60,726 nucleotides of DNA from the NCBI RefSeq assembly GCF_016124105.1, contig NZ_JADGMQ010000020.1, positions 1 to 60,726 of the forward strand, given 5' to 3'. This stretch comes from Aquamicrobium zhengzhouense (lineage in GTDB: Bacteria > Pseudomonadota > Alphaproteobacteria > Rhizobiales > Rhizobiaceae). This document shows positions 1-9,845 of the stretch, piece by piece; the stretch's first letter is position 1; every line of letters begins with the position of its first letter. The notes beneath the pieces are model-generated. The model did not search any database. It was not told the DNA's origin and saw only the letters and a list, made by a program, of their open reading frames with translations. The position numbers were made by a program, and so were the translations under genes.

Positions 1-153
1 GCTCCCCCACGGGCTTGGTGTCCCCAGGTGGCTGCGGCCTCGCATCCGCCACCGCACCAACAATGATAGCAGATGCGGCGGGATTTAACTTACAAGGTGT
101 CGAGGAGCGACGGAGGGGGCACCCTATGCGCCTGAGCCCGAAGGCTCCCCCTC
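1..153. repeat. Dispersed GC-rich intergenic repeat, partial copy
   Basis: The segment holds no gene. Positions 96-120 (GGTGTCGAGGAGCGACGGAG then GGGGC) match the right-hand end of a repeat seen at 21070-21190, 37729-37855, 37939-38018 and 50889-51061. The first bases of the window resemble the middle of the same element, so the window probably opens inside a copy. A C-rich stretch at 143-170 runs into the 3' end of the downstream transporter gene. Confidence 0.6.
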
Positions 154-1047
154 CTACTCCCCGCCCCGGTCCCTCATCGACTTCTTCGGCTGCAATTCAC
201 TCACAATCACGCCGACGACGATAAGCGCCGCGCCGAGCAAGGCGAGCGCGGGAAGGCGCTCGCCGGCGATGCGTCCGAAGATGCCCGCCCAGACGGGCTC
301 GCCAGCGTAGATGACCGTGGCGCGGGTCGGCGAAACCTCCTTTTGCGCCCAGTTCATCGTCAGCTGGATGATGCAGCTCGCAAACCCCATGCCGAGGGCA
401 GCTCCTGCCCATATCCAGGAAAATTCCGGGATCGCCTCGCCGGTCACCGGCATGGCCAGCAACGAAAACACTCCGCCGCTCAGAAGTTGAACCGCTGTGA
501 TACGCCTGCTGTCGACGTCATTGGCGAGGCGGCCGATCAATATGATCTCGGCGGCAACTGCGACCGCACAAAGTATCGTCGCGATCTCCCCGGAGCTGAG
601 CGAGATGGTGCCTGCATCCGGCCCTGCCAGCAGCACGAGCCCAACGAAGGCGAACACAACCCCGACCCAGCTCATCAACCGTGGTGGACGACCGAGCACC
701 ATCCACTGCAGCAAGGGGACGATGGGGACATAAAGCGCGGTGAGGAAGGCAGACTGGCTCGAGCTGATGGTCTGCAACCCGTAGGTCTGCAGGCCATAGC
801 CAATGGCAAGGGTAAAGCCGATAGCCGAGCCACCGACGATCTCCGTGCGCGTAAAGCCGCGCATCGCCTTGTGAAACAGGAGGCAGGTGATGAGCCCGGC
901 GGTCAGAAAGCGCACGCCGACGAAGAAGGCGGGACCGCTGACCGTCATCGCTGCCTGGACGACGAGGAAGGTCCCGCCCCACACGATGGTGATGGCGATC
1001 AGCGCAAGCTCATGGCGCGTGAACTTCAACATTCCCGCGCCCGTCAT
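154..1047 (-). CDS. DMT-superfamily (EamA) transporter
   Basis: This is a 297-residue inner-membrane protein of the drug/metabolite transporter superfamily. It has about ten hydrophobic segments arranged as two EamA halves, roughly residues 12-140 and 155-285. The first half opens with the typical IVWGGTFLVVQAAM helix and the second ends with an ALLGAALIVVGVIVSEL helix. The gene starts 3 bases after the pheA stop and is the last gene of a kdsB-pheA-eamA set on this strand. An alternative start lies five codons downstream (MLKFTRH). Family members export amino acids, nucleotide-sugar precursors or drugs. The substrate cannot be read from the sequence, and co-location with pheA only hints at an amino-acid-related compound. 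Confidence 0.88.
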   Translation of the reverse strand: MTGAGMLKFTRHELALIAITIVWGGTFLVVQAAMTVSGPAFFVGVRFLTAGLITCLLFHKAMRGFTRTEIVGGSAIGFTLAIGYGLQTYGLQTISSSQSAFLTALYVPIVPLLQWMVLGRPPRLMSWVGVVFAFVGLVLLAGPDAGTISLSSGEIATILCAVAVAAEIILIGRLANDVDSRRITAVQLLSGGVFSLLAMPVTGEAIPEFSWIWAGAALGMGFASCIIQLTMNWAQKEVSPTRATVIYAGEPVWAGIFGRIAGERLPALALLGAALIVVGVIVSELQPKKSMRDRGGE

Positions 1048-1050
1048 AAA

Positions 1051-1917
1051 TCAGTCGTCCTGAACTTGTGTCAGGCGGAACGGATGGGCGTTGTAGACGC
1101 CGAGAATGCGCACTTCCTTGGAGAAGAAGGCGAGTTCCTTTAGCGCTTGCGCAACATTCTTGTCGTCAGGATGCCCTTCAATGTCGACATAGAACTGCGT
1201 CGAATAGAACTTGCCTCCAAGCTGGTAGCTTTCCAGCTTGGTCATGTTGACGCCGTTGGTGGCAAAGCCGCCCATCGCCTTGTACAGCGCGGCCGGGATA
1301 TTGTGGACGCGGAACACGAAGGTGGTCATCATCAACCGCTCGGCGTCGGTGCGCGGGGTCCAGCGCTTTTCCTTCGACAGGACGACGAAGCGGGTGACGT
1401 TGTTGTCCGAATCCTCGACATTCTCCTCGATGATGTCGAGGCCGTAGAGGGAAGAGGCCAGGCGCGGGGCCAGAGCCGCCCGCGTTCGATCACCCTCCTC
1501 GGAAACAATGCGGGCTGCACCCGCCGTATCGCCAGAGACAACCGGCTTCCAGCGGTTCTTGCGGATTACCTTGCGGCACTGCCCGAGAGCATGGATGTGG
1601 CTGTGGACCGATTTGATCTCCTCTTTCGTCACACCCGGCAGCACCATGAGCTGGAAGTGAATCGGCAGGAAATACTCATCGACAATGTGCAGTCGTGATT
1701 CCGGCAAGAGGTAGTGAATGTCGGCCACGCGCCCTGCCAGCGTATTCTCGATCGGGATCATCGCAAGGTCAGCCTTGCCCGATTCAACCGCGTTGAATGC
1801 ATCCTCGAAAGACGGGCAGGGCATCGGCTCCATGTCCGGGAACATGTCACGGCATGCGATATCGGAGTTGGCCCCAGGCTCGCCCTGGAACGCGATTTTG
1901 TTGGTTTTCGCGATCAT
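1051..1917 (-). CDS. pheA: Prephenate dehydratase
   Basis: The enzyme converts prephenate to phenylpyruvate, the committed step to phenylalanine, in the cytoplasm. The 288 residues comprise a catalytic PDT domain (about 5-182) and a C-terminal ACT domain (about 198-278). The active-site TRF motif is at 175-177 in NNVTRFVVL. The ACT regulatory loop is [17 protein letters not shown] from about 229, so feedback control by phenylalanine is expected for this family. There is no chorismate mutase domain, as is usual for alphaproteobacterial monofunctional enzymes. Its ATG overlaps the kdsB stop (ATGA), so the two are translationally coupled. Confidence 0.96.
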   Translation of the reverse strand: MIAKTNKIAFQGEPGANSDIACRDMFPDMEPMPCPSFEDAFNAVESGKADLAMIPIENTLAGRVADIHYLLPESRLHIVDEYFLPIHFQLMVLPGVTKEEIKSVHSHIHALGQCRKVIRKNRWKPVVSGDTAGAARIVSEEGDRTRAALAPRLASSLYGLDIIEENVEDSDNNVTRFVVLSKEKRWTPRTDAERLMMTTFVFRVHNIPAALYKAMGGFATNGVNMTKLESYQLGGKFYSTQFYVDIEGHPDDKNVAQALKELAFFSKEVRILGVYNAHPFRLTQVQDD

Positions 1918-2651
1918 GAATTACGGCTTTCGATGAGAGCGCGGGCGCGCTCGAGATCCTCAGGTGTATCGACGCCCAGCGGCACCGAATTGACGATTTC
2001 AGCGTCGATCCGCATGCCCGCCTCCAAGGCGCGCAATTGCTCCAGGCTCTCACGCTTCTCGAGCGTGGACTGCTCCAGCGAGACGAAACGTGCAAGAGCT
2101 GCACGGCGCCAGGCATAGATACCGACGTGATGGTAAAGTGGCCCCTCCCCCCAGGGAGCAGTAGCACGCGTGAAGTAAAGTGTCCGCAAACGTGTCTCGT
2201 TTAGCGGCGAGCCGACGATTTTCACCACGCTTGGCGCGGTCTTTTCCGCCTCGTCCACGATCGCCACTCCGAGTGTGCCGATATCGACAGCCGGATCTTC
2301 AAGCGGTGCAAGCGCTGCCTGAATAACCGCCGGATCAATGGTCGGCAGATCACCCTGAAGATTAAGTACCGTCTCAATGTGACCTTCGGGGTCAAGCGTT
2401 TGCAACGCCTCGAACACGCGATCCGAACCCGACTGATGCTTTGCATCCGTCATCACGGCCTCATGGCCGTATGCGTGCGCAGCATCAGCAATTTCAGCCG
2501 AATCGGTAGCGATAACCACGCGGCCCAGGCCGCTTCGGCGTGCCCGTTCCGCGACATGGATGATCATTGGCCGACCGCCAATGTCTGCAAGAGGCTTCCC
2601 CGGCAAACGCGTCGACGCCATGCGGGCTGGGATAAGGATCAGAACTGACAT
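1914..2651 (-). CDS. kdsB: 3-deoxy-manno-octulosonate cytidylyltransferase
   Basis: CMP-Kdo synthetase activates Kdo with CTP for lipid A and LPS core assembly. The 245-residue protein begins with the nucleotide-binding signature [14 protein letters not shown] at residues 8-21, followed by GGRPMI, and contains [12 protein letters not shown], the conserved segment around the Mg-binding aspartate. The length is normal for KdsB (about 245-250). It is the first gene of the minus-strand set and overlaps pheA by 4 bases. The 206-bp gap to the cytochrome c gene is a divergent promoter region. kdsB next to pheA and a cytochrome c gene is, from memory, a common rhizobial arrangement. Confidence 0.95.
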   Translation of the reverse strand: MSVLILIPARMASTRLPGKPLADIGGRPMIIHVAERARRSGLGRVVIATDSAEIADAAHAYGHEAVMTDAKHQSGSDRVFEALQTLDPEGHIETVLNLQGDLPTIDPAVIQAALAPLEDPAVDIGTLGVAIVDEAEKTAPSVVKIVGSPLNETRLRTLYFTRATAPWGEGPLYHHVGIYAWRRAALARFVSLEQSTLEKRESLEQLRALEAGMRIDAEIVNSVPLGVDTPEDLERARALIESRNS

Positions 2652-2857
2652 GCGTTTTTAGTGCTCAATCGCTGGAAAAGTGGCAAAACGTCTCACCGGG
2701 ATGCGTTCTTATATGTGTTGCAAGGAACGAGCAAAAGACCTAGTTTCCGCGCGATTTTCACCGGCACCCGCCGCACGGGGGTTTTCGCCTGCGCAATGCA
2801 CAGGTTGAAGTGACGCACGGCGGGCCTAGTTAGCCGGATCAAGGGAGCCTTTGGCAG

Positions 2858-3631
2858 ATGATGGATTCGTTCGAGCTCAATAAGGTGATCGGTGCGTTCC
2901 TTGCGGTGGTGTTCGTGATGTTTTCGGTCAGCCTTGCGTCCGATACCATCTTCTCCACCCATGCACCTGAGACGCCGGGTTATGCAATCGAAGTCGCGGA
3001 AGACACCGGCGGCGGCGCTGGCGGCGCACCAGTAGAGGAAGGTCCGTCGATTGCGGAACTCCTGCAGACGGCTGATGCAGATGCCGGCGCGAGCGCATTT
3101 CGTCCCTGCGCTGCCTGCCACACCGCTGAAGAAGGCGGCCCGAACAAGGTTGGTCCGAACCTCTGGGGTATCTTGAACCGTCCGATCGCGTCTCACGAAG
3201 GCTTCAGCTACTCGGCGGCCATGCGTGAGTTCTCCCAGGGCGGCTCGGTCGCCTGGGACTATGAGCACCTGAGCGAGTTCCTGAAGGCTCCGCGCAGCTA
3301 CATTCAGGGCACCTCGATGGCCTTCGCCGGCATCAAGAAGATCGAGCAGGAAGCAAACCTGATCGCATATCTGCGCACCTTGTCGAACGATCCGGCTCCG
3401 CTGCCGGAAGTGATCAGCGAAGAAGCAGCTCCGGCAGAAGAAGCCGCACCAGCTGAAGACGCAGCGCCTGCTGAAGAAGCTGCTCCGGCTGAAGAGGCAG
3501 CGCCTGTACAGGAAGAAGCTCCGGCTGAGACCACGCCTGCACAGCCTGACACGCAGGACGATGGCACCTCGGCTTCGCCTGAGACCTCTCCGGCAACGGA
3601 GACCCCGGCAGAAGAGCCGGCTGCGCAATAA
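2858..3631 (+). CDS. cycM: Membrane-anchored cytochrome c with acidic C-terminal tail (CycM-like)
   Basis: This is a class I mono-haem cytochrome c of about 257 residues. Residues 9-27 form an uncleaved signal-anchor helix, so the haem domain (about 65-177) faces the periplasm. The haem attachment motif CAACH is at 84-88, and the likely axial Met is M154 in GTSMAFAG. CycM family members carry electrons from the bc1 complex to an aa3-type oxidase. After residue 186 comes a 70-residue tail of Ala-Pro-Ala-Glu-Glu repeats, then a Thr/Ser/Pro-rich end. This tail is far longer than the compact CycM (about 180-190 residues). Two adjacent ATGs are possible starts; the first has AAGGGAG upstream. A strong terminator follows. 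Confidence 0.9.
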   Translation: MMDSFELNKVIGAFLAVVFVMFSVSLASDTIFSTHAPETPGYAIEVAEDTGGGAGGAPVEEGPSIAELLQTADADAGASAFRPCAACHTAEEGGPNKVGPNLWGILNRPIASHEGFSYSAAMREFSQGGSVAWDYEHLSEFLKAPRSYIQGTSMAFAGIKKIEQEANLIAYLRTLSNDPAPLPEVISEEAAPAEEAAPAEDAAPAEEAAPAEEAAPVQEEAPAETTPAQPDTQDDGTSASPETSPATETPAEEPAAQ

Positions 3632-3655
3632 CGCAGTTGTAATCATCCGATCACG

Positions 3656-3683
3656 AAAAAGCCGGGTTTCGCCCGGCTTTTTT
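3656..3683 (+). terminator. Rho-independent terminator of the cytochrome c gene
   Basis: A GCCGGG/CCCGGC stem, extended by A:T pairs and closed by a TTTCG loop, is followed by a run of six T. It lies 25 bases after the cytochrome stop and separates it from the Yej transporter operon. Confidence 0.9.
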
Positions 3684-3765
3684 GTTACTGTCGAATCGGC
3701 GGAGGCAAATCGACAGGACCGGCAGTTCCATTCCTGGCGCAAGCGTTTAGTCTCCCCAAACCAGA

Positions 3766-5661
3766 GTGCGGGGCATGAGGATGATGATGGGAATTTCGAG
3801 CTGGCGTAAGTTTGCCATTGGCCTGACAGCTATCGCGACCTTATCGGCAACGACGCTTCCGTCCCGGTCCGACGAATGGCGCACCACCTCATCCCTCATT
3901 GCGGACCAGACCGAGAGCGCCACCTTCGAGCGCTACCCTTATGTCAATCCGGATGCGCCCAAGGGCGGCACGCTGAGCAGCACCGCTTTCGGCACTTTCG
4001 ACAGCTTCAACCCCTTCATCGTTCGCGGCACACCCGGCGCTGGCATCTCCCTTCTCTTCGAGACGCTGATGGAGCAGTCGACGGACGAGTCCGGCACCAG
4101 TCACGCATTGATCGCCGAAGCTTTCAAATATCCCGATGATTATTCGTCAGCCACCTATCGCCTGAGCAAGGATGCACGCTGGCATGATGGTCAGCCGGTG
4201 ACCGCCGAAGACGTGATCTGGTCCTTCAACATGCTGAAGGAAATCAGCCCTCTATACAGCCGCTATTTTGCGAATGTGACGGAAGCCATCGCGCTGAACG
4301 AGCATGAGGTCGAATTCAAATTCGATCAGGCCGGCAACCGGGAGCTGCCCCACATCATGGGCGACCTCTATGTCCTGCCAAAACATTGGTGGGAGGGCGA
4401 GAACGCCAAGGGCGAAAAGCGCGACATCCGCAACCCGACGCTTGAAGCGCCACTCGGCAGTGGCCCCTACAAGATCAAATCCTTCACTCCGGGATCTCGC
4501 ATCGTCATGGAACGGGTCAAGGATTATTGGGGCGAAAAAATCCCGGTGAATGTCGGTCGCCATAATTACGATGAGCTGGTCTACACCTATTTTCAGGATG
4601 ACAACGCCGCCTTCATCGCCTTCACCAAAGGCGGGCTGGAAGATGTCCGCCGCGAGTTAAGCACCAGGCGCTGGTCGGTTGAATACAACTTCCCCGCCTT
4701 CGAACGTGGAGATGTGATCAAACGCGAGTTTGAGCAGGGCGGCGTCCAGCAGATGCAGGCTTTCGTCTTCAACATGCGCCTGCCCCGCTTCCAGGACCGG
4801 CGAGTACGCAAGGCCCTGACGCTCGCCTATAATTTCGAAGAGCAGAACCGGCTGCAGTTTTTCGGGCTGAACAAGCGGCTCTCAAGTTATTTTCAAAACT
4901 CCGAGCTTGCCTCCAGCGGCATGCCTGAGGGTAAGGAACTTGAGATCCTGGAGCCCTTCCGTGACCAGCTCCCGCCAGAGGTCTTTACCGACGAATTCAA
5001 GCTGCCCGCATTCGAGACCCGCACCGCCGAGCGCGATCATCTGCGCGAGGCCGTGAAGCTGTTCGATGAGGCTGGCTGGACCATCAAGAATGGCCGGATG
5101 GTCAACAAGGAAAGCGGCGAGCAGTTCGCGATTGAATTTCTCGGTGGCTCGCCGACTTCGGAAGTCATTTCGGGCGGCCTGATCGCGACATTGAGGCGCC
5201 TTGGCATCGATGCCTCGCTGCGGATCGTTGATACCTCGCAATATGTCCAGCGCTACCAGGCATTCGAATTCGATGCGGTGACCGCAGGCTTTCCCCAGAC
5301 GGAATCGCCTGGGAACGAGCAGCGCGACTATTGGAGCACCAAGGCTGCGGACTCTCCAGGTTCTCGCAACGTCGCCGGCATCAAGGACCCCGCCGTTGAC
5401 GCCCTGATCGACAAGATCATCTTCGCCAAGGATCGCGAGGAGCTCGTTGCCGCAACGCGCGCGCTTGATCGGGTCCTGCTCTGGAACTACTACGCGATCC
5501 CGCAATATTATCAGCCGACCATGCGCTACGCTTACTGGAACAAGTTCCGCATCCCCGATCAGCAGCCGCGCTATGCCGGTATCGATCTGATGTCGTGGTG
5601 GGTGATCCCGCAGCGCGAGGCGGCGATCGAAGAAAGTATCGAGAACGAGGCAGCCGAATGA
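3766..5661 (+). CDS. ABC transporter solute-binding protein, YejA-like (first copy)
   Basis: This is a periplasmic family-5 solute-binding protein of 631 residues that would deliver peptides or microcin-C-type peptide-nucleotides to the Yej permease. A signal peptide occupies about residues 1-35, with a hydrophobic core FAIGLTAIATLSATTL. YPYVNPDAPKGGTLS and GTFDSFNPFIVRGTP are the N-terminal lobe signatures of YejA-type proteins. GSGPYKIKSF and the C-terminal YYAIPQYYQP segment complete the fold. The start is uncertain within a Met-rich stretch (MRGMRMMMG), and ATG at 3775, 3778 or 3781 is also possible. The stop overlaps the ATG of a second binding protein (ATGA), so both are co-translated. 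Confidence 0.92.
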   Translation: MRGMRMMMGISSWRKFAIGLTAIATLSATTLPSRSDEWRTTSSLIADQTESATFERYPYVNPDAPKGGTLSSTAFGTFDSFNPFIVRGTPGAGISLLFETLMEQSTDESGTSHALIAEAFKYPDDYSSATYRLSKDARWHDGQPVTAEDVIWSFNMLKEISPLYSRYFANVTEAIALNEHEVEFKFDQAGNRELPHIMGDLYVLPKHWWEGENAKGEKRDIRNPTLEAPLGSGPYKIKSFTPGSRIVMERVKDYWGEKIPVNVGRHNYDELVYTYFQDDNAAFIAFTKGGLEDVRRELSTRRWSVEYNFPAFERGDVIKREFEQGGVQQMQAFVFNMRLPRFQDRRVRKALTLAYNFEEQNRLQFFGLNKRLSSYFQNSELASSGMPEGKELEILEPFRDQLPPEVFTDEFKLPAFETRTAERDHLREAVKLFDEAGWTIKNGRMVNKESGEQFAIEFLGGSPTSEVISGGLIATLRRLGIDASLRIVDTSQYVQRYQAFEFDAVTAGFPQTESPGNEQRDYWSTKAADSPGSRNVAGIKDPAVDALIDKIIFAKDREELVAATRALDRVLLWNYYAIPQYYQPTMRYAYWNKFRIPDQQPRYAGIDLMSWWVIPQREAAIEESIENEAAE

Positions 5662-7535
5662 GGAACGGCAACTGCCTTCACCGTCGCGGCTTTCTGGCCC
5701 TCGGCGGCGCAGCAATCCTTGCTCCGCAACTGCCAAGCCTTGCCGAAGCAAAGATCAGCACCCAGACGCCGCTGTACGGAATTTCGGTGTTTGGCGACCT
5801 CAAATATCAGTCAGACTTCAAGCACCTGGAATATGTGAATCCAGACGCTCCGAAGGGCGGCCGGATCGTGCCCCAGGCGTCTTCGATCGTCTACAATCAG
5901 AACTTCAACACGTTCGACACGCTGAACATGTTCGTCCTGCGCGGCAATGGGCCATATGGGATGGGGCTCACCTTTGCCAGCCTGATGCAGTCGCCCGCCG
6001 ACGAATTGTCCAGTGCATACGCCTATGTCGCCCGCTCGGTCACGGTCAGCGACGACAAGCTCACCTGGCAGTTCGAGATCGACCCGGAAGCGCACTTCCA
6101 TGATGGCACGCCTATCAGCCCTGCCGATATCGTGTTCTCGCTGAAGGTCCTTCGAGACAAGGGCCACGAGAACCTGGCCAGCTCGCTGCGCCAGATGGAA
6201 AGCGTCGAAGCTTTAGGCAACGACAAGGTCGTCGTCAGCTTGCTGCCTGACAGCAACATATCCACGGTCCTCACCATCGTCGGATGCCCGATCTTCTCCG
6301 AGAAATGGTGGGAAGGTCGCGATTTCGAGGCGACGCTTTCCGAAGCTCCCCTGGGCTCCGGCCCTTACCGGCTCCGCCAATATTCGTTCGGCTCATATAT
6401 CGAGTTCGAACGCGTCCCGGACCACTGGGCGGCAAAAAAACCGATCATGATTGGTCGGTACAATTTCGACCGCATCCGCTACGAATATTATCGCGACCGC
6501 ACCGCCAGCTTCGAGGCTTTCAAGGCGGGCCACATTCAGTTCAGAGAGGAGTTCACCTCAAGGAGCTGGGCGACGGACTACAACTTCCCGGCGATTATCG
6601 ATGGGCGGATCAAGCGGGAAGAGGTCAGGGATGAAACGCCCTCCGGCGGGCAGGCATGGTTCTTCAACACGCGCCGCGAGAAGTTCGCCGATCCACGAAT
6701 TCGTAAGGCCATCGGCCTCATGTTCGACTTCGAATGGACCAACGCGAACCTCATGTACAATTCCTACGAGCGTTCGGCTTCGTTCTATGAGAAGACGGAG
6801 TACAAGGCGACGGGAACGCCGGATGCTGCCGAACTGGCCATCATGGAACCAATGCGTGACCAGATTCCGGCCGAAGCTTTCGAAGAGCCCTACGTGCCCC
6901 CCAAGACTGACGGATCGGGACGGGTGCGAAACCTCGCACGAGACGCCGTAAAGCTCCTCACCGAGTCCGGCTGCAAGCTCGAGGGCGGCCGTTTGCTGCT
7001 TCCTTCTGGAGAGCAGCTGGCGCTCGAGTTTCTCGACGATGACAACACCTTCGAGCCTCATCACAACGCGTTCGTGAACAACCTTCGCAGTATCGGGATC
7101 AACGCCACCTATCGCGTGGTCGACGCGTCGCAATATGCGTTGAGGCGTCGCGACTTCGACTTCGACATGACGATCTCCCGTTTCTCGATGCCGCTCTATC
7201 CGCACCGCTTCATCAAGCAGCTCTTCGGTTCCAGCAGCGCGAATGCTCCTGGCTCGTTCAACCTCGCGGGTGTCGCCAATCCTGCTATCGATGAAGTTCT
7301 TGAGAAAATCATCGCTGCCGAGACCCCTGAGGAATTCAAGGTCGCCAGCCGCGTGATGGATCGGTTATTGCGGGCGGAGCACTATTTCGTCTTCCAGTGG
7401 CACAAGGCATCGCACTGGCTCGCCTATTGGGACTTCTATGATAAGCCGGCGATCAAACCGAAATATGATATCGGTGTCATAGATACCTGGTGGACCAGAC
7501 CTGATCGCATTTCAGCAACAGGCATGAGCGGCTAG
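5658..7535 (+). CDS. ABC transporter solute-binding protein, YejA-like (second copy)
   Basis: This second family-5 binding protein (625 residues) is a diverged paralogue of its upstream neighbour. They share YVNPDAPKGGRIV-type, FNTFD(T/S)LN- and GSGPYRLR-type blocks. I place the start at the ATG overlapping the upstream stop, because it gives a Tat-like signal LHRRGFLALGGAAILA. A longer in-frame reading begins at 5595 inside the previous gene and is unlikely. A twin-arginine leader contrasts with the Sec-type leader of the first copy, so the two proteins may be exported by different routes. The stop is followed by a 70-bp gap to yejB. Confidence 0.92.
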   Translation: MRNGNCLHRRGFLALGGAAILAPQLPSLAEAKISTQTPLYGISVFGDLKYQSDFKHLEYVNPDAPKGGRIVPQASSIVYNQNFNTFDTLNMFVLRGNGPYGMGLTFASLMQSPADELSSAYAYVARSVTVSDDKLTWQFEIDPEAHFHDGTPISPADIVFSLKVLRDKGHENLASSLRQMESVEALGNDKVVVSLLPDSNISTVLTIVGCPIFSEKWWEGRDFEATLSEAPLGSGPYRLRQYSFGSYIEFERVPDHWAAKKPIMIGRYNFDRIRYEYYRDRTASFEAFKAGHIQFREEFTSRSWATDYNFPAIIDGRIKREEVRDETPSGGQAWFFNTRREKFADPRIRKAIGLMFDFEWTNANLMYNSYERSASFYEKTEYKATGTPDAAELAIMEPMRDQIPAEAFEEPYVPPKTDGSGRVRNLARDAVKLLTESGCKLEGGRLLLPSGEQLALEFLDDDNTFEPHHNAFVNNLRSIGINATYRVVDASQYALRRRDFDFDMTISRFSMPLYPHRFIKQLFGSSSANAPGSFNLAGVANPAIDEVLEKIIAAETPEEFKVASRVMDRLLRAEHYFVFQWHKASHWLAYWDFYDKPAIKPKYDIGVIDTWWTRPDRISATGMSG

Positions 7536-7605
7536 CAACGCTTGCCATGCCAAACCATTACGATAGCTTTTGCATGAACATATTTGAAGCCGGACCGACG
7601 ACCTG

Positions 7606-8697
7606 ATGGGCGCCTACATTCTTCGCCGACTTCTGCTGATGATCCCGACACTGTTCGGGATCATGGCTGTTTCCTTCATCGTCATTCAGTTCGCGCCGGG
7701 AGGTCCGGTCGAGCAGGTCATCGCTCGCATCTCGGGTGAAGGTGGCAACGCCATGGACCGCATTTCCGGCGGCGGTGGCGATATGGGTGGAGGAGCGGCC
7801 GAGCAAGGCGACTTCCGCTACCGCGGCGCGCAGGGCCTCGACCCCGCCTTCATCGCCAAGCTCGAGCAGCAATTCGGCTTCGACAAGCCCCCGCTCGAGC
7901 GCTTCTTCACGATGATCTGGAACTATGCCCGCTTCGATTTCGGCGACAGCTATTTCCGGGACATTTCTGTCGTCGATCTCATAATCGAGAAAATGCCCGT
8001 CTCCATTTCGCTCGGCTTGTGGATCACGCTGATCTCTTACGCGATATCAATCCCGCTCGGTATCCGAAAGGCGGTCAAGGACGGTTCAGCCTTCGACGTC
8101 TGGACCAGTGGCATTGTCATTGTCGGCTATGCGATCCCGGGTTTCCTGTTCGCCATCATGTTGATGGTGCTTTTCGCTGGCGGCTCGTTCTTCGACTGGT
8201 TCCCGCTGCGGGGACTGGTCTCCGAAAACTGGTCACAGCTATCGTGGCCAGAGCGCATTCTTGATTATTTCTGGCACCTCACGCTGCCTTTGACGGCAAT
8301 GGTTCTGTCCGCTTTCGCGACCACGACCCTTCTTACGAAAAACTCCTTCCTCGATGAGATCCGCAAGCAATATGTCGTCACGGCACGCGCAAAGGGCCTA
8401 TCGGAAAAACAGGTGCTTTATGGGCACGTCTTCCGCAATGCGATGCTTCTCATCATTGCCGGCTTCCCGGCCGCGTTCATCTCGGCGTTCTTCACCGGCT
8501 CGCTGCTGATCGAGAATATCTTCTCCCTTGATGGCCTTGGCCTTCTCGGCTTCCGCTCGGTGCTTGATCGCGACTACGCGGTCGTCTTTGCGACACTCTA
8601 CATCTTCTCGCTGATCGGCCTCGTCGTTGGTCTGATTTCCGACCTCATCTACACATGGATCGACCCGCGCATCGACTTCGACCGGAGGGATGTGTGA
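7606..8697 (+). CDS. yejB: ABC transporter permease YejB
   Basis: This inner-membrane permease (363 residues) is the first of the two that form the channel of the Yej importer. It opens with [19 protein letters not shown] and keeps [10 protein letters not shown], a Gly-rich periplasmic insert (about 45-62) and the long conserved stretch [20 protein letters not shown], which contains the EAA-type loop that docks to the ATPase. Its C-terminus, WIDPRIDF, matches the remembered E. coli YejB end almost exactly. The stop and the yejE start share a base (TGATG). Confidence 0.96.
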   Translation: MGAYILRRLLLMIPTLFGIMAVSFIVIQFAPGGPVEQVIARISGEGGNAMDRISGGGGDMGGGAAEQGDFRYRGAQGLDPAFIAKLEQQFGFDKPPLERFFTMIWNYARFDFGDSYFRDISVVDLIIEKMPVSISLGLWITLISYAISIPLGIRKAVKDGSAFDVWTSGIVIVGYAIPGFLFAIMLMVLFAGGSFFDWFPLRGLVSENWSQLSWPERILDYFWHLTLPLTAMVLSAFATTTLLTKNSFLDEIRKQYVVTARAKGLSEKQVLYGHVFRNAMLLIIAGFPAAFISAFFTGSLLIENIFSLDGLGLLGFRSVLDRDYAVVFATLYIFSLIGLVVGLISDLIYTWIDPRIDFDRRDV

Positions 8698-9845
8698 TGT
8701 CGGAGATCGTTACCAAGACCACAGTTGAAACCGTCCGGCAGACCAAGCGGCCGTTCCTGTCGCCGCTAAACCAGCGCCGGTGGGAAAATTTCAAGGCCAA
8801 CCGACGCGGGTACTGGTCGCTCTGGATCTTTCTGGTCCTGTTCGTGCTGTCGCTGTTTGCCGAGTTCATCGCCAACGACAAGCCGGTCCTCGCTTCTTAC
8901 AAGGGCGAAATACTCTTCCCGGTTCTCGTCGACTATCCGGAAGAAAAGTTCGGCGGGTTCCTCGCGATAACCGACTATCGCGATCCGGTCATCCAGGAAG
9001 AGATCGACGCGAATGGCTGGACCATCTGGCCGCCGATCCGCTACTCCTACCGCACCGTCAACAACGATATTCCGGAAGCAGCACCCGCCAAGCCATCATG
9101 GCTCTATGACGCCGAGACCCGGTGCTCGCGCTATTACGAAGGCGTTGATGATCCCAATTGCATCAAGGGCAACTGGAACTGGCTTGGAACGGATGATCAG
9201 GCGCGTGACGTGCTCGCCCGGGTGATCTACGGCTTCCGCATCTCGGTCCTCTTCGGTCTCACCCTTACAATCGCCTCAGCAGTGATCGGCGTCTCCGCCG
9301 GTGCCGTTCAGGGCTATTTCGGCGGCTGGACCGATCTCATCTTCCAGCGCGTCATCGAGATCTGGTCGTCGATCCCGGTGCTCTACCTGATCCTGATCAT
9401 CGCCGCGGTTCTGCCACCGGGCTTTTTCATATTGCTCGGGATCATGCTGCTGTTCTCGTGGGTCGCCTTTGTGGGGGTGGTGCGTGCAGAGTTCCTGCGT
9501 GCCCGAAACTTCGAATATGTGAACGCAGCGCGCGCGCTGGGTGTGTCGAACCGCACCATCATGTTCCGGCACCTTCTGCCGAACGCAATGGTGGCGACAC
9601 TGACCTTCCTGCCTTTCATCCTCAACGGATCGATAACGACGCTGACTTCGCTCGACTTCCTCGGCTTTGGCCTGCCGCCCGGCTCTGCCTCGCTCGGGGA
9701 GATGCTGCGTCAAGGCCAGCGCAATTTGAACGCACCATGGCTTGGCATCACCGGCTTCCTCACGCTTTCGATCATGCTGTCGCTGCTGATCTTCATCGGT
9801 GAAGCCACACGCGACGCGTTCGACCCGCGGAAGACTTTCAGATGA
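8697..9845 (+). CDS. yejE: ABC transporter permease YejE
   Basis: This is the second Yej permease, 382 residues from the ATG that overlaps the yejB stop. An in-frame extension back to 8655 lies inside yejB and lacks support. Residues about 18-33 (SPLNQRRWENFKANRR) are the usual YejE cytoplasmic N-terminus. They are followed by a transmembrane helix, a ~120-residue periplasmic domain and the five-helix BPD_transp core with the EAA loop around NAARALGVSNRTIMFRHLLP. The end DAFDPRKTF is typical of YejE. Its stop overlaps the start of the ATPase gene. Confidence 0.96.
   Translation: MSEIVTKTTVETVRQTKRPFLSPLNQRRWENFKANRRGYWSLWIFLVLFVLSLFAEFIANDKPVLASYKGEILFPVLVDYPEEKFGGFLAITDYRDPVIQEEIDANGWTIWPPIRYSYRTVNNDIPEAAPAKPSWLYDAETRCSRYYEGVDDPNCIKGNWNWLGTDDQARDVLARVIYGFRISVLFGLTLTIASAVIGVSAGAVQGYFGGWTDLIFQRVIEIWSSIPVLYLILIIAAVLPPGFFILLGIMLLFSWVAFVGVVRAEFLRARNFEYVNAARALGVSNRTIMFRHLLPNAMVATLTFLPFILNGSITTLTSLDFLGFGLPPGSASLGEMLRQGQRNLNAPWLGITGFLTLSIMLSLLIFIGEATRDAFDPRKTFR

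Noticed and set aside
2693-3742. 349-codon minus-strand frame over the cytochrome c gene
   Set aside because: Its Arg/Ser/Cys-rich repeats are the antisense of the Ala-Pro-Glu tail; the plus strand has CAACH, an anchor helix and a terminator.
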